NCBI GenBank assembly: GCA_018333455.1
Contig: JAGXTN010000006.1
Location: 1 to 62,064 of the forward strand
Origin: Dethiobacter sp.
GTDB taxonomy: Bacteria > Bacillota > Dethiobacteria > Dethiobacterales > Dethiobacteraceae
DNA length: 62,064 bases
Reading direction: 5' to 3'
Below the pieces are notes generated by a model that did no database searches, was not told the DNA's origin, and saw nothing but the letters and a program-made list of their open reading frames with translations. Positions 25,410 through 34,050 of the stretch are shown here, piece by piece. How positions within the stretch are numbered: the first letter of the stretch is position 1; the number at the start of each line of letters is the position of its first letter. Position numbers and translations under genes: made by a program.

Positions 25410-26893
25410 ATCTAAGTCAACACTTGCCTGCACTAATTGTGGTAGTGCCGCTTTTTTTTGCTTTTGTCATGCCTTTGCTGGCACGCTGGCGCAAACAGTG
25501 GTGTGTGCCGGTCACCTTGGGTGCAATTATTTTTTCTTTTGTTGCTGCGGTGAAGATGGCGTTTCAGGTGATGAACACCGGACCTTTCTCTTATTATATG
25601 GGAGACTGGCCGCCGCCTTGGGGGATTGAACTTGGCATTGATTATCTAGCAGCATTTGCCGCCCTGACAATTACCGGCGTAGGTTTGTTGATTATTTGGT
25701 ACGGCAGCAAGGATCTGCTTCATGAACTTAAAGCGGAAGTCATCGGCTGGTATTACACGCTCTACCTGCTGCTGATCGCCTCCATGGTAGGGATTGTGAT
25801 TACAAATGACATCTTTAATATGTTCGTCTTTCTTGAAATTTGTGCTATCGCCGCCTGTGGGATAATATCAATTAAAGAAAGCAGGGACTGCATAGAGGCA
25901 GCTTTTAAGTATTTGGTATTATCTGTATTGGGTTCCGGCGCTTTCCTGTTAGCCGTCGCCATGCTCTATATGGTAACAGGGCACTTAAACTTTACTTTTA
26001 TGGCAGAAGCTCTGCCGGAAGCGATGGCTCTCTATCCCAATAATTTACTGGTGGCATTGGCACTGTTAATTGTCGGGCTAGGAGTGAAAGCGGCGCTCTT
26101 CCCGTTGCACGTTTGGTTGCCAGATGCCCATTCCTCGGCGCCTTCTCCCTCTTCTGCTGTACTATCTGCTCTCGTGATTAAAGTTTATGCGGTGGCAATG
26201 ATTAGACTGCTTTACCTTGTTTTCCCGCGAGAACTGCTGGGGATGGCTCCCGTGATGGAGATAATCCTTTGGATGTCCTCCCTAGCCATTATTATCGGCT
26301 CAATGTTTGCCATTGTACAGGATGACATTAAAAAAATGCTCGCCTACTCTAGTATTGCCCAAATTGGTTACGTCTTTTTAGGTGTGGGTCTGATGAGCGA
26401 ATCTGCGCTGGTCGGCGGTATCTTGCATATTTTCAACCATGCTTTAATGAAATCCATGCTCTTCTTGGCCGCAGGCGCCTTTATTTATGGCACGGGAGTG
26501 CGGAAGCTTAGTGAGCTGAAAGGAATCGGACACACCATGCCAATCCCAGCCATTGCTTTCTGTATCGGTGCGTTTTCCATGGTGGGAATCCCGATTACCA
26601 GTGGGTTTATTTCTAAATGGTACTTGGCTTTAGGTTCTCTTGACGTCGGGCGTCCGTTTTTTATGGGAGTGATTCTCATCAGCAGTCTGTTAAACGGGTT
26701 CTATTATTTGCCGATTGTGGTTAATGCCTTTTTCGGCGAGCCGGAAAAGGCTGTGGCTAAGCCCAAGCCGTTGCCGAAACAGATGCTTGTGCCACTCACA
26801 ATTCTCAGTTTTGGCGTGATTTTCTTTGGCGTTTTTCCGTCGCTGATTTTAGGAATTGTTTACAGAGCGGCTCAGCTACTGCTGGGATTATAA
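25406..26893 (+). CDS. mrpD: MrpD-type antiporter subunit (copy 1)
   Basis: NuoM/NuoN/MrpD-like 14-helix ion-translocating subunit, 495 residues. The key residues of this superfamily are visible: the TM5 Glu in FVFLEICAIA, the TM7 Lys in GLGVKAALFPLHVWLPDAH, and the HALMKSMLFLAAGA segment. GTG start, overlapping mrpC. It is the MbhH equivalent; two more subunits of this superfamily follow. Confidence 0.93.
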   Translation: MNLSQHLPALIVVVPLFFAFVMPLLARWRKQWCVPVTLGAIIFSFVAAVKMAFQVMNTGPFSYYMGDWPPPWGIELGIDYLAAFAALTITGVGLLIIWYGSKDLLHELKAEVIGWYYTLYLLLIASMVGIVITNDIFNMFVFLEICAIAACGIISIKESRDCIEAAFKYLVLSVLGSGAFLLAVAMLYMVTGHLNFTFMAEALPEAMALYPNNLLVALALLIVGLGVKAALFPLHVWLPDAHSSAPSPSSAVLSALVIKVYAVAMIRLLYLVFPRELLGMAPVMEIILWMSSLAIIIGSMFAIVQDDIKKMLAYSSIAQIGYVFLGVGLMSESALVGGILHIFNHALMKSMLFLAAGAFIYGTGVRKLSELKGIGHTMPIPAIAFCIGAFSMVGIPITSGFISKWYLALGSLDVGRPFFMGVILISSLLNGFYYLPIVVNAFFGEPEKAVAKPKPLPKQMLVPLTILSFGVIFFGVFPSLILGIVYRAAQLLLGL

Positions 26894-26958
26894 TAAAGCT
26901 GGGATGTTAGTTTAAGCATTTTAGGGAGAGCTTTATTTAAAGAAGGGGAGATGAGGAA

Positions 26959-28452
26959 ATGCCGCAGTTAGATTCATTTCTGCCTGTTTGGATCGTGATG
27001 TTCCCAATGGTGATGACTGTAGTGATTTTTTATGTGGAACAACGATCAGAGAAGATGCGCAATGCGCTGGCCGTAGCCACCTCTGTCGTCACGTTTCTTT
27101 CTGTTCTGGCGCTGTATCCGGGAGTTATGGCCGGCAAGATTATTGAGTTTGAGCTGTTTCAGATATTGCCCAACTTGGCTATTTCTTTCAGGGTGGACAT
27201 CCTGAGCTTCTCTTTGGCGTTACTCTCATCATTTATCTGGATGTTGGTAGCGATTTACTCGATTGATTATATGTGTAAGGAGCATGGTTGCAATCGTTAT
27301 TATCCGGTGTTGATTATCACCCTTGCCAGTTGTATGGGAATTTTTATGGCAGGAGACCTGTTCACTCTTTTTGTGTTCTTTGAGTTGATGTCACTGATTT
27401 CATATGTATTAGTCGTCCACGAGGAAACGATTGAGGCGCTCCGCGCAGGGTATAAGTATCTGATTATGACCATCATTGGCGGACTTGCTCTCTTCTTTGG
27501 AATTATAATTACCTTTGAACTTGGCGGTTCAGTTTCGTTGAGCAATCCAGTGCCCCTAATCAGCGAACCGTCAAACCTGGCATTTTTCGCTTTTATATCT
27601 TTTCTAATTGGTTTTGGCATGAAAGCCGGGATGTTTCCGCTGCACGTCTGGTTGCCGGATGCCCATCCGGTTGCTCCGTCTCCCGCCAGTGCCCTGCTTT
27701 CAGGAATCATGTTAAAAACAGGCGCATACGGTTTACTGCGGGTTATCTTCCACGTCTACGGGATCGAATTCATGCAGGAAACGGGCTGGACGGTGATTCT
27801 TGCCGTGGTGGCCGTGATTACCATTCTGCTGGGTTCCGCGGTAGCAATTACCCAAGAGAATCTGAAGCGCCGTCTGGCATACTCTAGTGTTGGTCAGATG
27901 GGCTACATTCTGCTTGGGATCTCCATTCTTAACGAGCGCGCGCTGATGGGGAACATCTTTCATATTTTCAGCCACGCTTTTATGAAGAGCACCCTCTTTT
28001 TGGCGGCCGGCGCGATTATCCTCAAAACGGGCAAGAAAAATATTAAGGATTTAGGCGGTATTGGCCGCCAGATGCCGTTTACCATGTTTGCCTTTACGCT
28101 GGCAGCCTTATCGATGATTGGTATTCCGCCATTTAACGGTTTTTTAAGTAAGTGGACTCTATCGCTTGGGGCGATGGATGCCGGCGTTCCTTTCTACGTG
28201 TTGATTCTTTTGATTAGCAGTTTATTGAATGGGCTTTATTATCTGCCGATCATTATTTCCGCTTTTTTTGGTGAAGAGCACGGTGAAGGGCATCAGCATC
28301 AATCAATAAAAATCAACGAGGCTCCCTATAAAATGCTGATACCGATCGCTATCTTGGCGATTAGCTGCCTGCTTTTCGGGCTGCTCCCTTCCAACCTGCC
28401 CTTTGACTTATCCCGGGTGGCCGCAGAATATTTGCTTAGGGGAGGATTCTAG
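26959..28452 (+). CDS. MrpD-type antiporter subunit (copy 2)
   Basis: Second proton-conducting membrane subunit, 497 residues, with TM5 Glu in FVFFELMSLISYVLV, TM7 Lys in GFGMKAGMFPLHVWLPDAH and the HAFMKSTLFLAAGA segment. Clearly paralogous to the copy before it. There is a 65-bp gap from copy 1 and a GGGGAGATGAGG ribosome binding site. A His-rich loop (EEHGEGHQHQ) lies before the last helices. It may supply the antiporter part of MrpA, whose C-terminal parts are separate genes here. Confidence 0.9.
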   Translation: MPQLDSFLPVWIVMFPMVMTVVIFYVEQRSEKMRNALAVATSVVTFLSVLALYPGVMAGKIIEFELFQILPNLAISFRVDILSFSLALLSSFIWMLVAIYSIDYMCKEHGCNRYYPVLIITLASCMGIFMAGDLFTLFVFFELMSLISYVLVVHEETIEALRAGYKYLIMTIIGGLALFFGIIITFELGGSVSLSNPVPLISEPSNLAFFAFISFLIGFGMKAGMFPLHVWLPDAHPVAPSPASALLSGIMLKTGAYGLLRVIFHVYGIEFMQETGWTVILAVVAVITILLGSAVAITQENLKRRLAYSSVGQMGYILLGISILNERALMGNIFHIFSHAFMKSTLFLAAGAIILKTGKKNIKDLGGIGRQMPFTMFAFTLAALSMIGIPPFNGFLSKWTLSLGAMDAGVPFYVLILLISSLLNGLYYLPIIISAFFGEEHGEGHQHQSIKINEAPYKMLIPIAILAISCLLFGLLPSNLPFDLSRVAAEYLLRGGF

Positions 28453-28457
28453 TCAAC

Positions 28458-30842
28458 ATGATCTTCACATCCTTTTTGCCGGTGCTGGCCATCTTAGTCC
28501 CCTGGCTTGGTGCGCTGGTGGTCTTTCTGGCAGGCTATCTCTCGGAGAAATTACGCAATCTGCTGGCGGTGCTGGTAGCTTTGGCTACATGCGGCATTGT
28601 CCTCTCGCTCTATCCCTATGTGCAGACAGGCACAGTCGTCTATCGCTTTGCCGATCTGATGAGCTTTGGGCTTTATTTTCGTGTTGATTTTCTCAGCTTT
28701 GTTTTCGCGGCGCTTTTCTCGCTAAGTTGGCTTTTTGCGACGATCTATGCTACCGTCTACATGAAGAAGGAGCACGCACAGAACCGCTTCTATCTCTTTC
28801 TCCTGTTAACTTTTGCGCATTGTCTGGGCGTCGTTCTGGCCGGTGATTTGTTTAGTCTTTTCTTATTTTTTGAGCTGATGACTTTCTCTTCCTACGTGCT
28901 CGTTATTCATCGGCAAACACCGGGGGCGATCAGAGCCGGTAATATCACAATATATATGGGTGTCGCCGGAGGGTTGGCGCTGCTGATGGGTATTTTTATC
29001 CTCTTTGCAGGGGTAGGTACGTTGGATCTTGTGCCTATGCTGGAAAGAATCCTGGCGGCCGGGATTAACCCGCTGCTTGTAATCCCCCTGTTTATGGTCG
29101 GCTTTGGCATCAAAATGGGGATGGCACCGCTGCATATTTGGATGCCCAGAGCCTATGAAGAAGGTCCCTCGCCGATAAACGCCATCTCATCGGCGGCCAT
29201 GCTGAAAGCCGGTGCCTACGGGATGATTCGGATCATCGGCATGGTTTTCACTCCGGCAAATCCGGCAGTAGTGCCGGCTGGGGCGGAAGTGATTAAATAT
29301 ATTGGACTAGCCGTCATTTGGCTGGGGATTCTCACGATGGTCATGGGTGCTGCCTTGGCAATTTTGCAACATAACGCCAAGCGAATCCTGGCCTATAGCA
29401 GTGTCAGCCAGATGGGCTATATTCTGATGTGCATCGGCGTGGCCGCTTTTCTCGGCTTCGAAAAAGGAGCGGTGGGCTTTTCCGGTGCGATGTATCATAT
29501 TATTAATCATTCCGTCTTTAAGGCGGCACTCTTTATGGTGGTGGGAGCAGTTTACCTGATTACCTTGGATGTGGATCTTAGCCGTGTGCGGGGAATGATG
29601 AAAAAGGTTCCTTTTCTGGCGTTCGTTTTTTTGATTTCCTATGTCGCCATTGCCGGTGTACCTGGTGGGAGCGGCTATGCTTCCAAGGCTATCATGCACA
29701 GAGCCATTGTTTACGCCTATAAATACGGCGGAGAGTTCACCAGTCTGTGGGTGGCAGAGAAGTTTTATGTTCTAGCCAGCGCGATGACTGTAGTTTATTT
29801 TGCTAAGTTGTTTATCGGGCTTTTTTTGGGTAATATGCGGAAGGAGCACTTGCATCTAAATTTTCAGGTATCACCGCTGATTAAGGGCGTTTTGTTACTT
29901 TACTCAGCAGCGATTTTGGCTGTGGGCTTCTTCCCGAACTTTGTCTTAAACCGTATCGTCATTCCAGCCGGAGCCGGCTTCTCCTTTGACGCGTATGGCT
30001 TCAAGGCCTTAAAGGAAATCAACTTTTTCCTTTGGTATGATTTGCAGGAACCGCTGTTGGTCTTTGCCTTGGCTGCGCTGATGTATCTGGTCTTAGACCA
30101 TAAGCGAATTTTCGATTGGAAAGCACCGGAGTGGCTTAGTGTGGAGCATAGTTTTTTTCTGCCGCTGTCCCGCTTTTTCTTTAAAACTTGTTGTAATTTC
30201 GGCACAGCTTTCGACTCTGCTATCAATCGGACATATTTGCAGTCCGGAAAAATAGCTTCGGAGATGTGCAAATATATCACTGTTTTTGATTCTTCTGTCA
30301 ATAAAGTCTATGAAAGCAGCGGAGGGGCTGCGCGCCGTCTTGCGGAACAGGCCGAAAAGTTTGACGGCGTGATAAATGACGCTTATGAAAAATCGGGTGG
30401 CGTGGCTCGGATGATCGCTGATGGAGCAGAGCAATTTGACGGCGTGATAAATGACGCTTATGAAAAATCGGGCGGCGTGGCTCGGATGATCGCCGATGGA
30501 GCGGAGCAATTTGACGGCGTGATCAATGACGCTTATGAAAAATCGGGCGGCGTGGCGCGCAAGATTGCGGACGGAGCAGAACAATTAGACGGCGTGATCA
30601 ATGACACCTATGAAAAATCCGGGCAGATGGCGCGGCAGTTGGCAGACAAGACGGCGGAGCTTGATAGTTCACTGGACGAGGCATATGAGCAATCAGGCGA
30701 ACATTCCCGCAGTCTGTGGGAGCGGATGCGGGGTAGTCAGTCAGACTGGAATATTAAAAACCTTAACTTCGATTCGCTCCTGATCGCTTTGACTCTAGGT
30801 CTCTTCCTCTTTTTGCTGTTTTACTATACCCGCTTTAACTGA
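28458..30842 (+). CDS. MrpD/NuoL-type antiporter subunit with long repeat-bearing C-terminal arm (copy 3)
   Basis: 794 residues. The first 500 or so form the antiporter-type core with TM5 Glu in LFFELMTFSSYVLV and TM7 Lys in GFGIKMGMAPLHIWMP. An additional helix near 540-560 is followed by seven contiguous 25-residue repeats (residues 585-759) and one last hydrophobic helix (about 772-790). In NuoL-type proteins the region before the last helix is the lateral helix that lies along neighbouring subunits; the repeats sit in the same place. That they are a structural arm clamping the three antiporter subunits is inference. 5 bp after copy 2; last gene of the operon. Confidence 0.9.
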   Translation: MIFTSFLPVLAILVPWLGALVVFLAGYLSEKLRNLLAVLVALATCGIVLSLYPYVQTGTVVYRFADLMSFGLYFRVDFLSFVFAALFSLSWLFATIYATVYMKKEHAQNRFYLFLLLTFAHCLGVVLAGDLFSLFLFFELMTFSSYVLVIHRQTPGAIRAGNITIYMGVAGGLALLMGIFILFAGVGTLDLVPMLERILAAGINPLLVIPLFMVGFGIKMGMAPLHIWMPRAYEEGPSPINAISSAAMLKAGAYGMIRIIGMVFTPANPAVVPAGAEVIKYIGLAVIWLGILTMVMGAALAILQHNAKRILAYSSVSQMGYILMCIGVAAFLGFEKGAVGFSGAMYHIINHSVFKAALFMVVGAVYLITLDVDLSRVRGMMKKVPFLAFVFLISYVAIAGVPGGSGYASKAIMHRAIVYAYKYGGEFTSLWVAEKFYVLASAMTVVYFAKLFIGLFLGNMRKEHLHLNFQVSPLIKGVLLLYSAAILAVGFFPNFVLNRIVIPAGAGFSFDAYGFKALKEINFFLWYDLQEPLLVFALAALMYLVLDHKRIFDWKAPEWLSVEHSFFLPLSRFFFKTCCNFGTAFDSAINRTYLQSGKIASEMCKYITVFDSSVNKVYESSGGAARRLAEQAEKFDGVINDAYEKSGGVARMIADGAEQFDGVINDAYEKSGGVARMIADGAEQFDGVINDAYEKSGGVARKIADGAEQLDGVINDTYEKSGQMARQLADKTAELDSSLDEAYEQSGEHSRSLWERMRGSQSDWNIKNLNFDSLLIALTLGLFLFLLFYYTRFN
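30210..30734 (+). repeat. Seven tandem 75-bp (25-codon) repeats inside the third antiporter gene
   Basis: Units begin F/L-D and follow the pattern (F/L)D-x-x-(I/V/L)-(N/D)-x-x-Y-x-x-SG then an Ala/Arg-rich half. Units 3, 4 and 5 are nearly identical in DNA, units 1, 2, 6 and 7 more diverged, indicating recent expansion in the middle of an older array. Length is exactly 7 x 75 bp, so the frame is kept. Confidence 0.95.
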
Positions 30843-30876
30843 CAAACAGTTTTAATTGACATAAATTGATACAGAG

Positions 30877-30914
30877 GTTAAGCAAATGGCGCCTGTAGGC
30901 GTCATTTGCTTAAC
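30877..30914 (+). terminator. Long hairpin after the antiporter operon
   Basis: GTTAAGCAAATG pairs perfectly with CATTTGCTTAAC, extended inward by a G-T and CGCC/GGCG (17 pairs, loop TGTA). Only a short TTGTAG follows, so it may be an inefficient terminator or a processing/stability hairpin. Confidence 0.6.
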
Positions 30915-31047
30915 TTGTAGCATAGGAAATTATATCGTTCAGGGAAGCTACGATCCTATGCGTTGGGGTTTGTAAGGGGCGTACCCCTTACTCTTGCGGG
31001 GTGCTCAGGGTCCACAGACCCGCCGAAGTGGCGGCAGCCCCTAGCGG
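30915..31047 (+). ncRNA. Candidate structured RNA upstream of apbE
   Basis: About 130 nt without a credible gene but dense in complementary pairs. GCATAGGA (30920-30927) pairs with TCCTATGC (30954-30961), enclosing ATCGT/ACGAT. GTAAGGGG/CCCCTTAC (30972-30991) has a CGTA loop. A three-way junction is closed by GGGGTGC (30998-31004) with GCAgCCCC (31034-31041), holding GGGTC-cAcA-GACCC and CGCC-gaagt-GGCG. It is followed by a terminator at 31048-31097. It could be a small RNA or a leader controlling apbE; it matches no riboswitch class I can recognise. Confidence 0.5.
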
Positions 31048-31097
31048 AATAAAAAAGACGCGTCAGTTGATAGAAAACGCGAAGGGTCTTTTTTATT
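31048..31097 (+). terminator. Terminator / attenuator upstream of apbE
   Basis: AATAAAAAAGAC (31048-31059) pairs perfectly with GTCTTTTTTATT (31086-31097), with inner GCGT/ACGC. The A-tract and T-tract would make it work on both strands. It lies between the candidate structured RNA and apbE. Confidence 0.7.
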
Positions 31098-31155
31098 GCG
31101 CACCGTCTTCTTCCGTGATAAACTGAAACAGACAAATACATTGGAGCGATGCAGG

Positions 31156-32199
31156 GTGAAACTACCACACTGGCCCCGCCGGCTGATTATTGCGATTGTC
31201 GTCTCACAGGTTCTGCTTGTTTTGTTTATAATCAGCATGGTCAGATCCGGCGGGCTGCTTGGCGGCCCTAAAAGGCTGGTACGTACAGAGTTTCTCATGA
31301 ACACTGTGGTCGAAACGATAATCTATACGGCAAATACCAAAGCGGGAGAACAGGCTTTGTCGGCTGCTTCGGAGGCGACAGCCAGGCTGGCTGCCATCCT
31401 TGACAGGCACCGCGCAGGTTCTGAGGTGGCGATGATCAATGCGCAGGCCGGCAAAGGGCCGGTAAGCGTCTCTGCCGACACGTTCACAAATATTAGCTTG
31501 GCGCTGGAAGTAGGCAGTCTAACAAGCGGCGCCTTTGATATAACTGTGGCCCCCTTGCTCGAGCTATGGGGCTTTGGCACCGGAAATGCAGTCGTTCCCT
31601 CGGAGCAGCAATTGGCGAAAGTGTTGCCGCTGGTTGATTATCAGAGGGTGCGCTTGGTTGAGGAAGGGATGCAGGTCTTTCTGGAAGCTGAAGGGATGCG
31701 GCTGGACCTGGGCGGCATTGCCAAGGGCTATATCGTCGATCAGGCAGTGGAAGTGCTGCGGGCAGCGGGAGTTAGTTCCGGGACTGTGGACGCCGGTGGC
31801 GATATCCGTGCCATAGGCTCAAAGCCCGACGGTTCGCCTTGGCGAATTGGCATCCGCCATCCCCGTGAGCGGCGGGAACTAGTGGCAATAGTGGAGCTCC
31901 GGGACAAGGCGATTGTAACTTCCGGTGATTACGAGCGTTTTTTTACCGTTAGCGAGCAGCGTTATCACCATCTCCTTGACCCGCAGACAGGGATGCCTGC
32001 CCGGGGTGTGACTAGCGTAACGGTTGTGGCGCCTGATGCTTTTACAGCCGATGCTTATTCGACCGCCGTCTTTGTTATGGGACGAGAACGGGGGATGGCT
32101 TTGGTAGAGTCGCTGCCGGAGGTGGAAGCGATTATTATTACAGAAGATGGGCAAATTCATCTTTCCTCCGGACTGGAAGGGCAGGTTGAAATTCTGTAG
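31156..32199 (+). CDS. apbE: FAD:protein FMN transferase (ApbE)
   Basis: Extracytoplasmic Mg-dependent enzyme that attaches FMN by phosphoester to Thr in RnfG, RnfD and related proteins. N-terminal membrane anchor (LIIAIVVSQVLLVLFIISMV), then the ApbE fold with SGAFDITVAPLLELWGFG, RLDLGGIAKGYIVDQA, and VDAGGDIRAIG, and the C-terminal HHLLDPQTGMPARG and DAFTADAYSTAVFVMG. 347 residues from GTG 31156. Given the Rnf operon 9 kb upstream, with three candidate flavinylation sites, Rnf is the obvious substrate. Confidence 0.94.
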   Translation: MKLPHWPRRLIIAIVVSQVLLVLFIISMVRSGGLLGGPKRLVRTEFLMNTVVETIIYTANTKAGEQALSAASEATARLAAILDRHRAGSEVAMINAQAGKGPVSVSADTFTNISLALEVGSLTSGAFDITVAPLLELWGFGTGNAVVPSEQQLAKVLPLVDYQRVRLVEEGMQVFLEAEGMRLDLGGIAKGYIVDQAVEVLRAAGVSSGTVDAGGDIRAIGSKPDGSPWRIGIRHPRERRELVAIVELRDKAIVTSGDYERFFTVSEQRYHHLLDPQTGMPARGVTSVTVVAPDAFTADAYSTAVFVMGRERGMALVESLPEVEAIIITEDGQIHLSSGLEGQVEIL

Positions 32200-32721
32200 A
32201 TGATGCGCACGAAAAAACTGACTCAGCTTGCCATCTTGCTTGCTTTTGCCTTGGTTATGCATACTGTGGAAGCACTATTGCCTGTTCCCATGCTTGTCCC
32301 CGGGGCGAAACTTGGTTTGGCAAACGTGATCACTCTGTTGGCTTTTGTAATCTTCGGTTTTGGTTCAGCCATGTATCTCGCTGTCGTTCGCACACTGCTC
32401 GGCAGCATCTTCTTAGGAAATTTTCCCGGGTTTGGCTTTTATCTGAGTTTTAGCGGCGCTGTTATTTCTACCTTGGTGATGGCGCTGGGGATAGCACTTT
32501 GGAAGCGCGGAAAAATATCATTGGTGGCAGTAAGCATCATGGGAGCCGTGGCTCATAACACGGCGCAGGTTGCGGTGGCCAGTCTTGTCATCGGCAATTT
32601 TAATCTTCTGAAGCTTTATTTGCCCTTATTATTATTATTGGCCATTCCTACCGGCTTTTTTACCGGCCTGGTAGTAGTTTATACTCAAAAAGCGCTTCGC
32701 AGAGTGCTGACAGGCGTCTAG
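32200..32721 (+). CDS. Gx transporter family membrane protein (heptaprenyl diphosphate synthase component I family)
   Basis: 173-residue membrane protein with about five or six helices, of the family annotated as Gx transporter / heptaprenyl diphosphate synthase component I. Characteristic stretches are PGAKLGLANVITLLAF, LLGSIFLGNFPGFGFYLSFSGA and GAVAHNTAQVAVA. The fold resembles S-components of ECF vitamin transporters, so a substrate-binding role has been proposed; the substrate is not known to me. It begins immediately after the apbE stop; genes of this family often accompany apbE in Firmicutes. Confidence 0.85.
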   Translation: MMRTKKLTQLAILLAFALVMHTVEALLPVPMLVPGAKLGLANVITLLAFVIFGFGSAMYLAVVRTLLGSIFLGNFPGFGFYLSFSGAVISTLVMALGIALWKRGKISLVAVSIMGAVAHNTAQVAVASLVIGNFNLLKLYLPLLLLLAIPTGFFTGLVVVYTQKALRRVLTGV

Positions 32722-32741
32722 CCGCTGCGATGGGGGAAGCT

Positions 32742-33371
32742 ATGCGGAAATTAGTCTTGGCTTCGACTTCGCCGCGCCGCGCCGAATTATTACGACAGCT
32801 TGGCCTGACTTTTGTTGTGTCGGCGAGCGGGGTGGCGGAAGAAGAGAAAGAACAGGACCCGGCGGCGCTCGTTAAACTTTTAGCAATCTCTAAAGCAAAG
32901 GCAGTGGCAGCCAAGTTTGCTGACGGCGTAATTATCGCGGCAGACACTGTGGTTTGTCTCGACGGAGAGCTATTGGGAAAGCCGCAGGATGCTAAAGATG
33001 CTGCCAGAATGCTCGCGAGTCTTTCCGGCAGGCGACATGAAGTGTTAACCGGCGTAGCCGTTCTCCGCCAACCTGACGGGCTGCTCTGCTGCCATGTTGA
33101 AAAAACAGCAGTGACGATGCGTGAAATCAGCGAGCCAGAAATTACTTGGTATTTGGCTAGCGGTGAACCTTACGATAAAGCCGGCGGCTACGGAATTCAG
33201 GGAAGAGCAGCAGTGTTTGTAGAAAAGCTGGAAGGATGCTACTTTAATGTGGTGGGGCTGCCGCTTATGGCACTCTGCAGTTTGTTGGCAGCTGTGGGAG
33301 TTCGAATCTGGGAAGGAGCTGAAAGCATTGACAACACGGCGCCTGACCATCAAGGATTTACCGCCGAGTGA
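32742..33371 (+). CDS. maf: Maf-family nucleoside triphosphate pyrophosphatase
   Basis: House-cleaning pyrophosphatase that hydrolyses dTTP/UTP or modified nucleotides; overexpression inhibits septation in Bacillus. Signature LASTSPRRAELLRQLGL at the N-terminus, AADTVV in the middle and EPYDKAGGYGIQGRAAVFVE. Start ATG 32742 after GGGGGA gives the usual N-terminus MRKLVLAS; ATG 32730 is possible. 209 residues. Overlaps radC by 44 bp; maf-radC-mreBCD is the standard Firmicutes order. Confidence 0.95.
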   Translation: MRKLVLASTSPRRAELLRQLGLTFVVSASGVAEEEKEQDPAALVKLLAISKAKAVAAKFADGVIIAADTVVCLDGELLGKPQDAKDAARMLASLSGRRHEVLTGVAVLRQPDGLLCCHVEKTAVTMREISEPEITWYLASGEPYDKAGGYGIQGRAAVFVEKLEGCYFNVVGLPLMALCSLLAAVGVRIWEGAESIDNTAPDHQGFTAE

Positions 33372-34026
33372 AAGGCCTAGGGAAAGATTGCTCGCGGGAG
33401 GAGCCGTCAAGTTATCTGACGCGGAACTTCTCGCCATTCTGATTCGCAGCGGCACACCGCAGGAGACGGCCATCCAATTGGCGGAGAGAATTTTGTTTGA
33501 GGCCGGGGGATTGCACCAGTTGCCTCGCTGCTGCTTGGATGACCTTTTGAACCTTAAAGGCTTAGGCGTGGCCAAGGCTGTTACGATTTTGGCGGCGCTT
33601 GAGCTGTCACAAAGACTTAGTTCACGACTGCGGACAGAATTGCCTACCGTATCATCTCCCGGCGATGCGGCAGGGCTTGTGATGGAGGAAATGCGCCATA
33701 ACTTGCGCGAACATTTTCGAGTGGTGTTGCTGGATAGCAAGCATAAAGTGCTGGGAATTGAAGAAATTTCTATCGGCAGTCTTAACACATCATTGGTGCA
33801 TCCGCGCGAAGTTTTTAGGCCGGCCATCCGCAAGGCATGCGCCAGTATAATTTTGCTGCATAATCATCCTAGTGGAGACCCTACGCCTAGCCGGGAGGAT
33901 TTGGATGTGACCCGGCGGCTCTCAGAGGCGGGACGGCTTATTGGCATTGAAATTTTGGACCATATTATCATTGGTGATGGTAAATTTGTCAGTTTTCGGG
34001 AAAAAGGATTGCTCAACCATAGTTAA
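33328..34026 (+). CDS. radC: RadC family (UPF0758) JAB-domain protein
   Basis: Protein with an N-terminal helix-hairpin-helix-like region (LLNLKGLGVAKAVTILA) and a C-terminal JAMM/MPN metalloprotease-like domain with the motif HNHPSGDPTPSRED. Despite the name its role in DNA repair is doubtful. Start TTG 33328, 9 nt after AAGGAG; a longer frame back to 33247 lies in maf and is rejected. 232 residues. Confidence 0.93.
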   Translation: MTTRRLTIKDLPPSERPRERLLAGGAVKLSDAELLAILIRSGTPQETAIQLAERILFEAGGLHQLPRCCLDDLLNLKGLGVAKAVTILAALELSQRLSSRLRTELPTVSSPGDAAGLVMEEMRHNLREHFRVVLLDSKHKVLGIEEISIGSLNTSLVHPREVFRPAIRKACASIILLHNHPSGDPTPSREDLDVTRRLSEAGRLIGIEILDHIIIGDGKFVSFREKGLLNHS

Positions 34027-34050
34027 TTCCTGCTAAATAGAACTTACATC

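Noticed and set aside
30956-31168. 70-codon minus-strand frame upstream of apbE
   Set aside because: It lies across strong RNA hairpins and a terminator, and its product looks like no protein.
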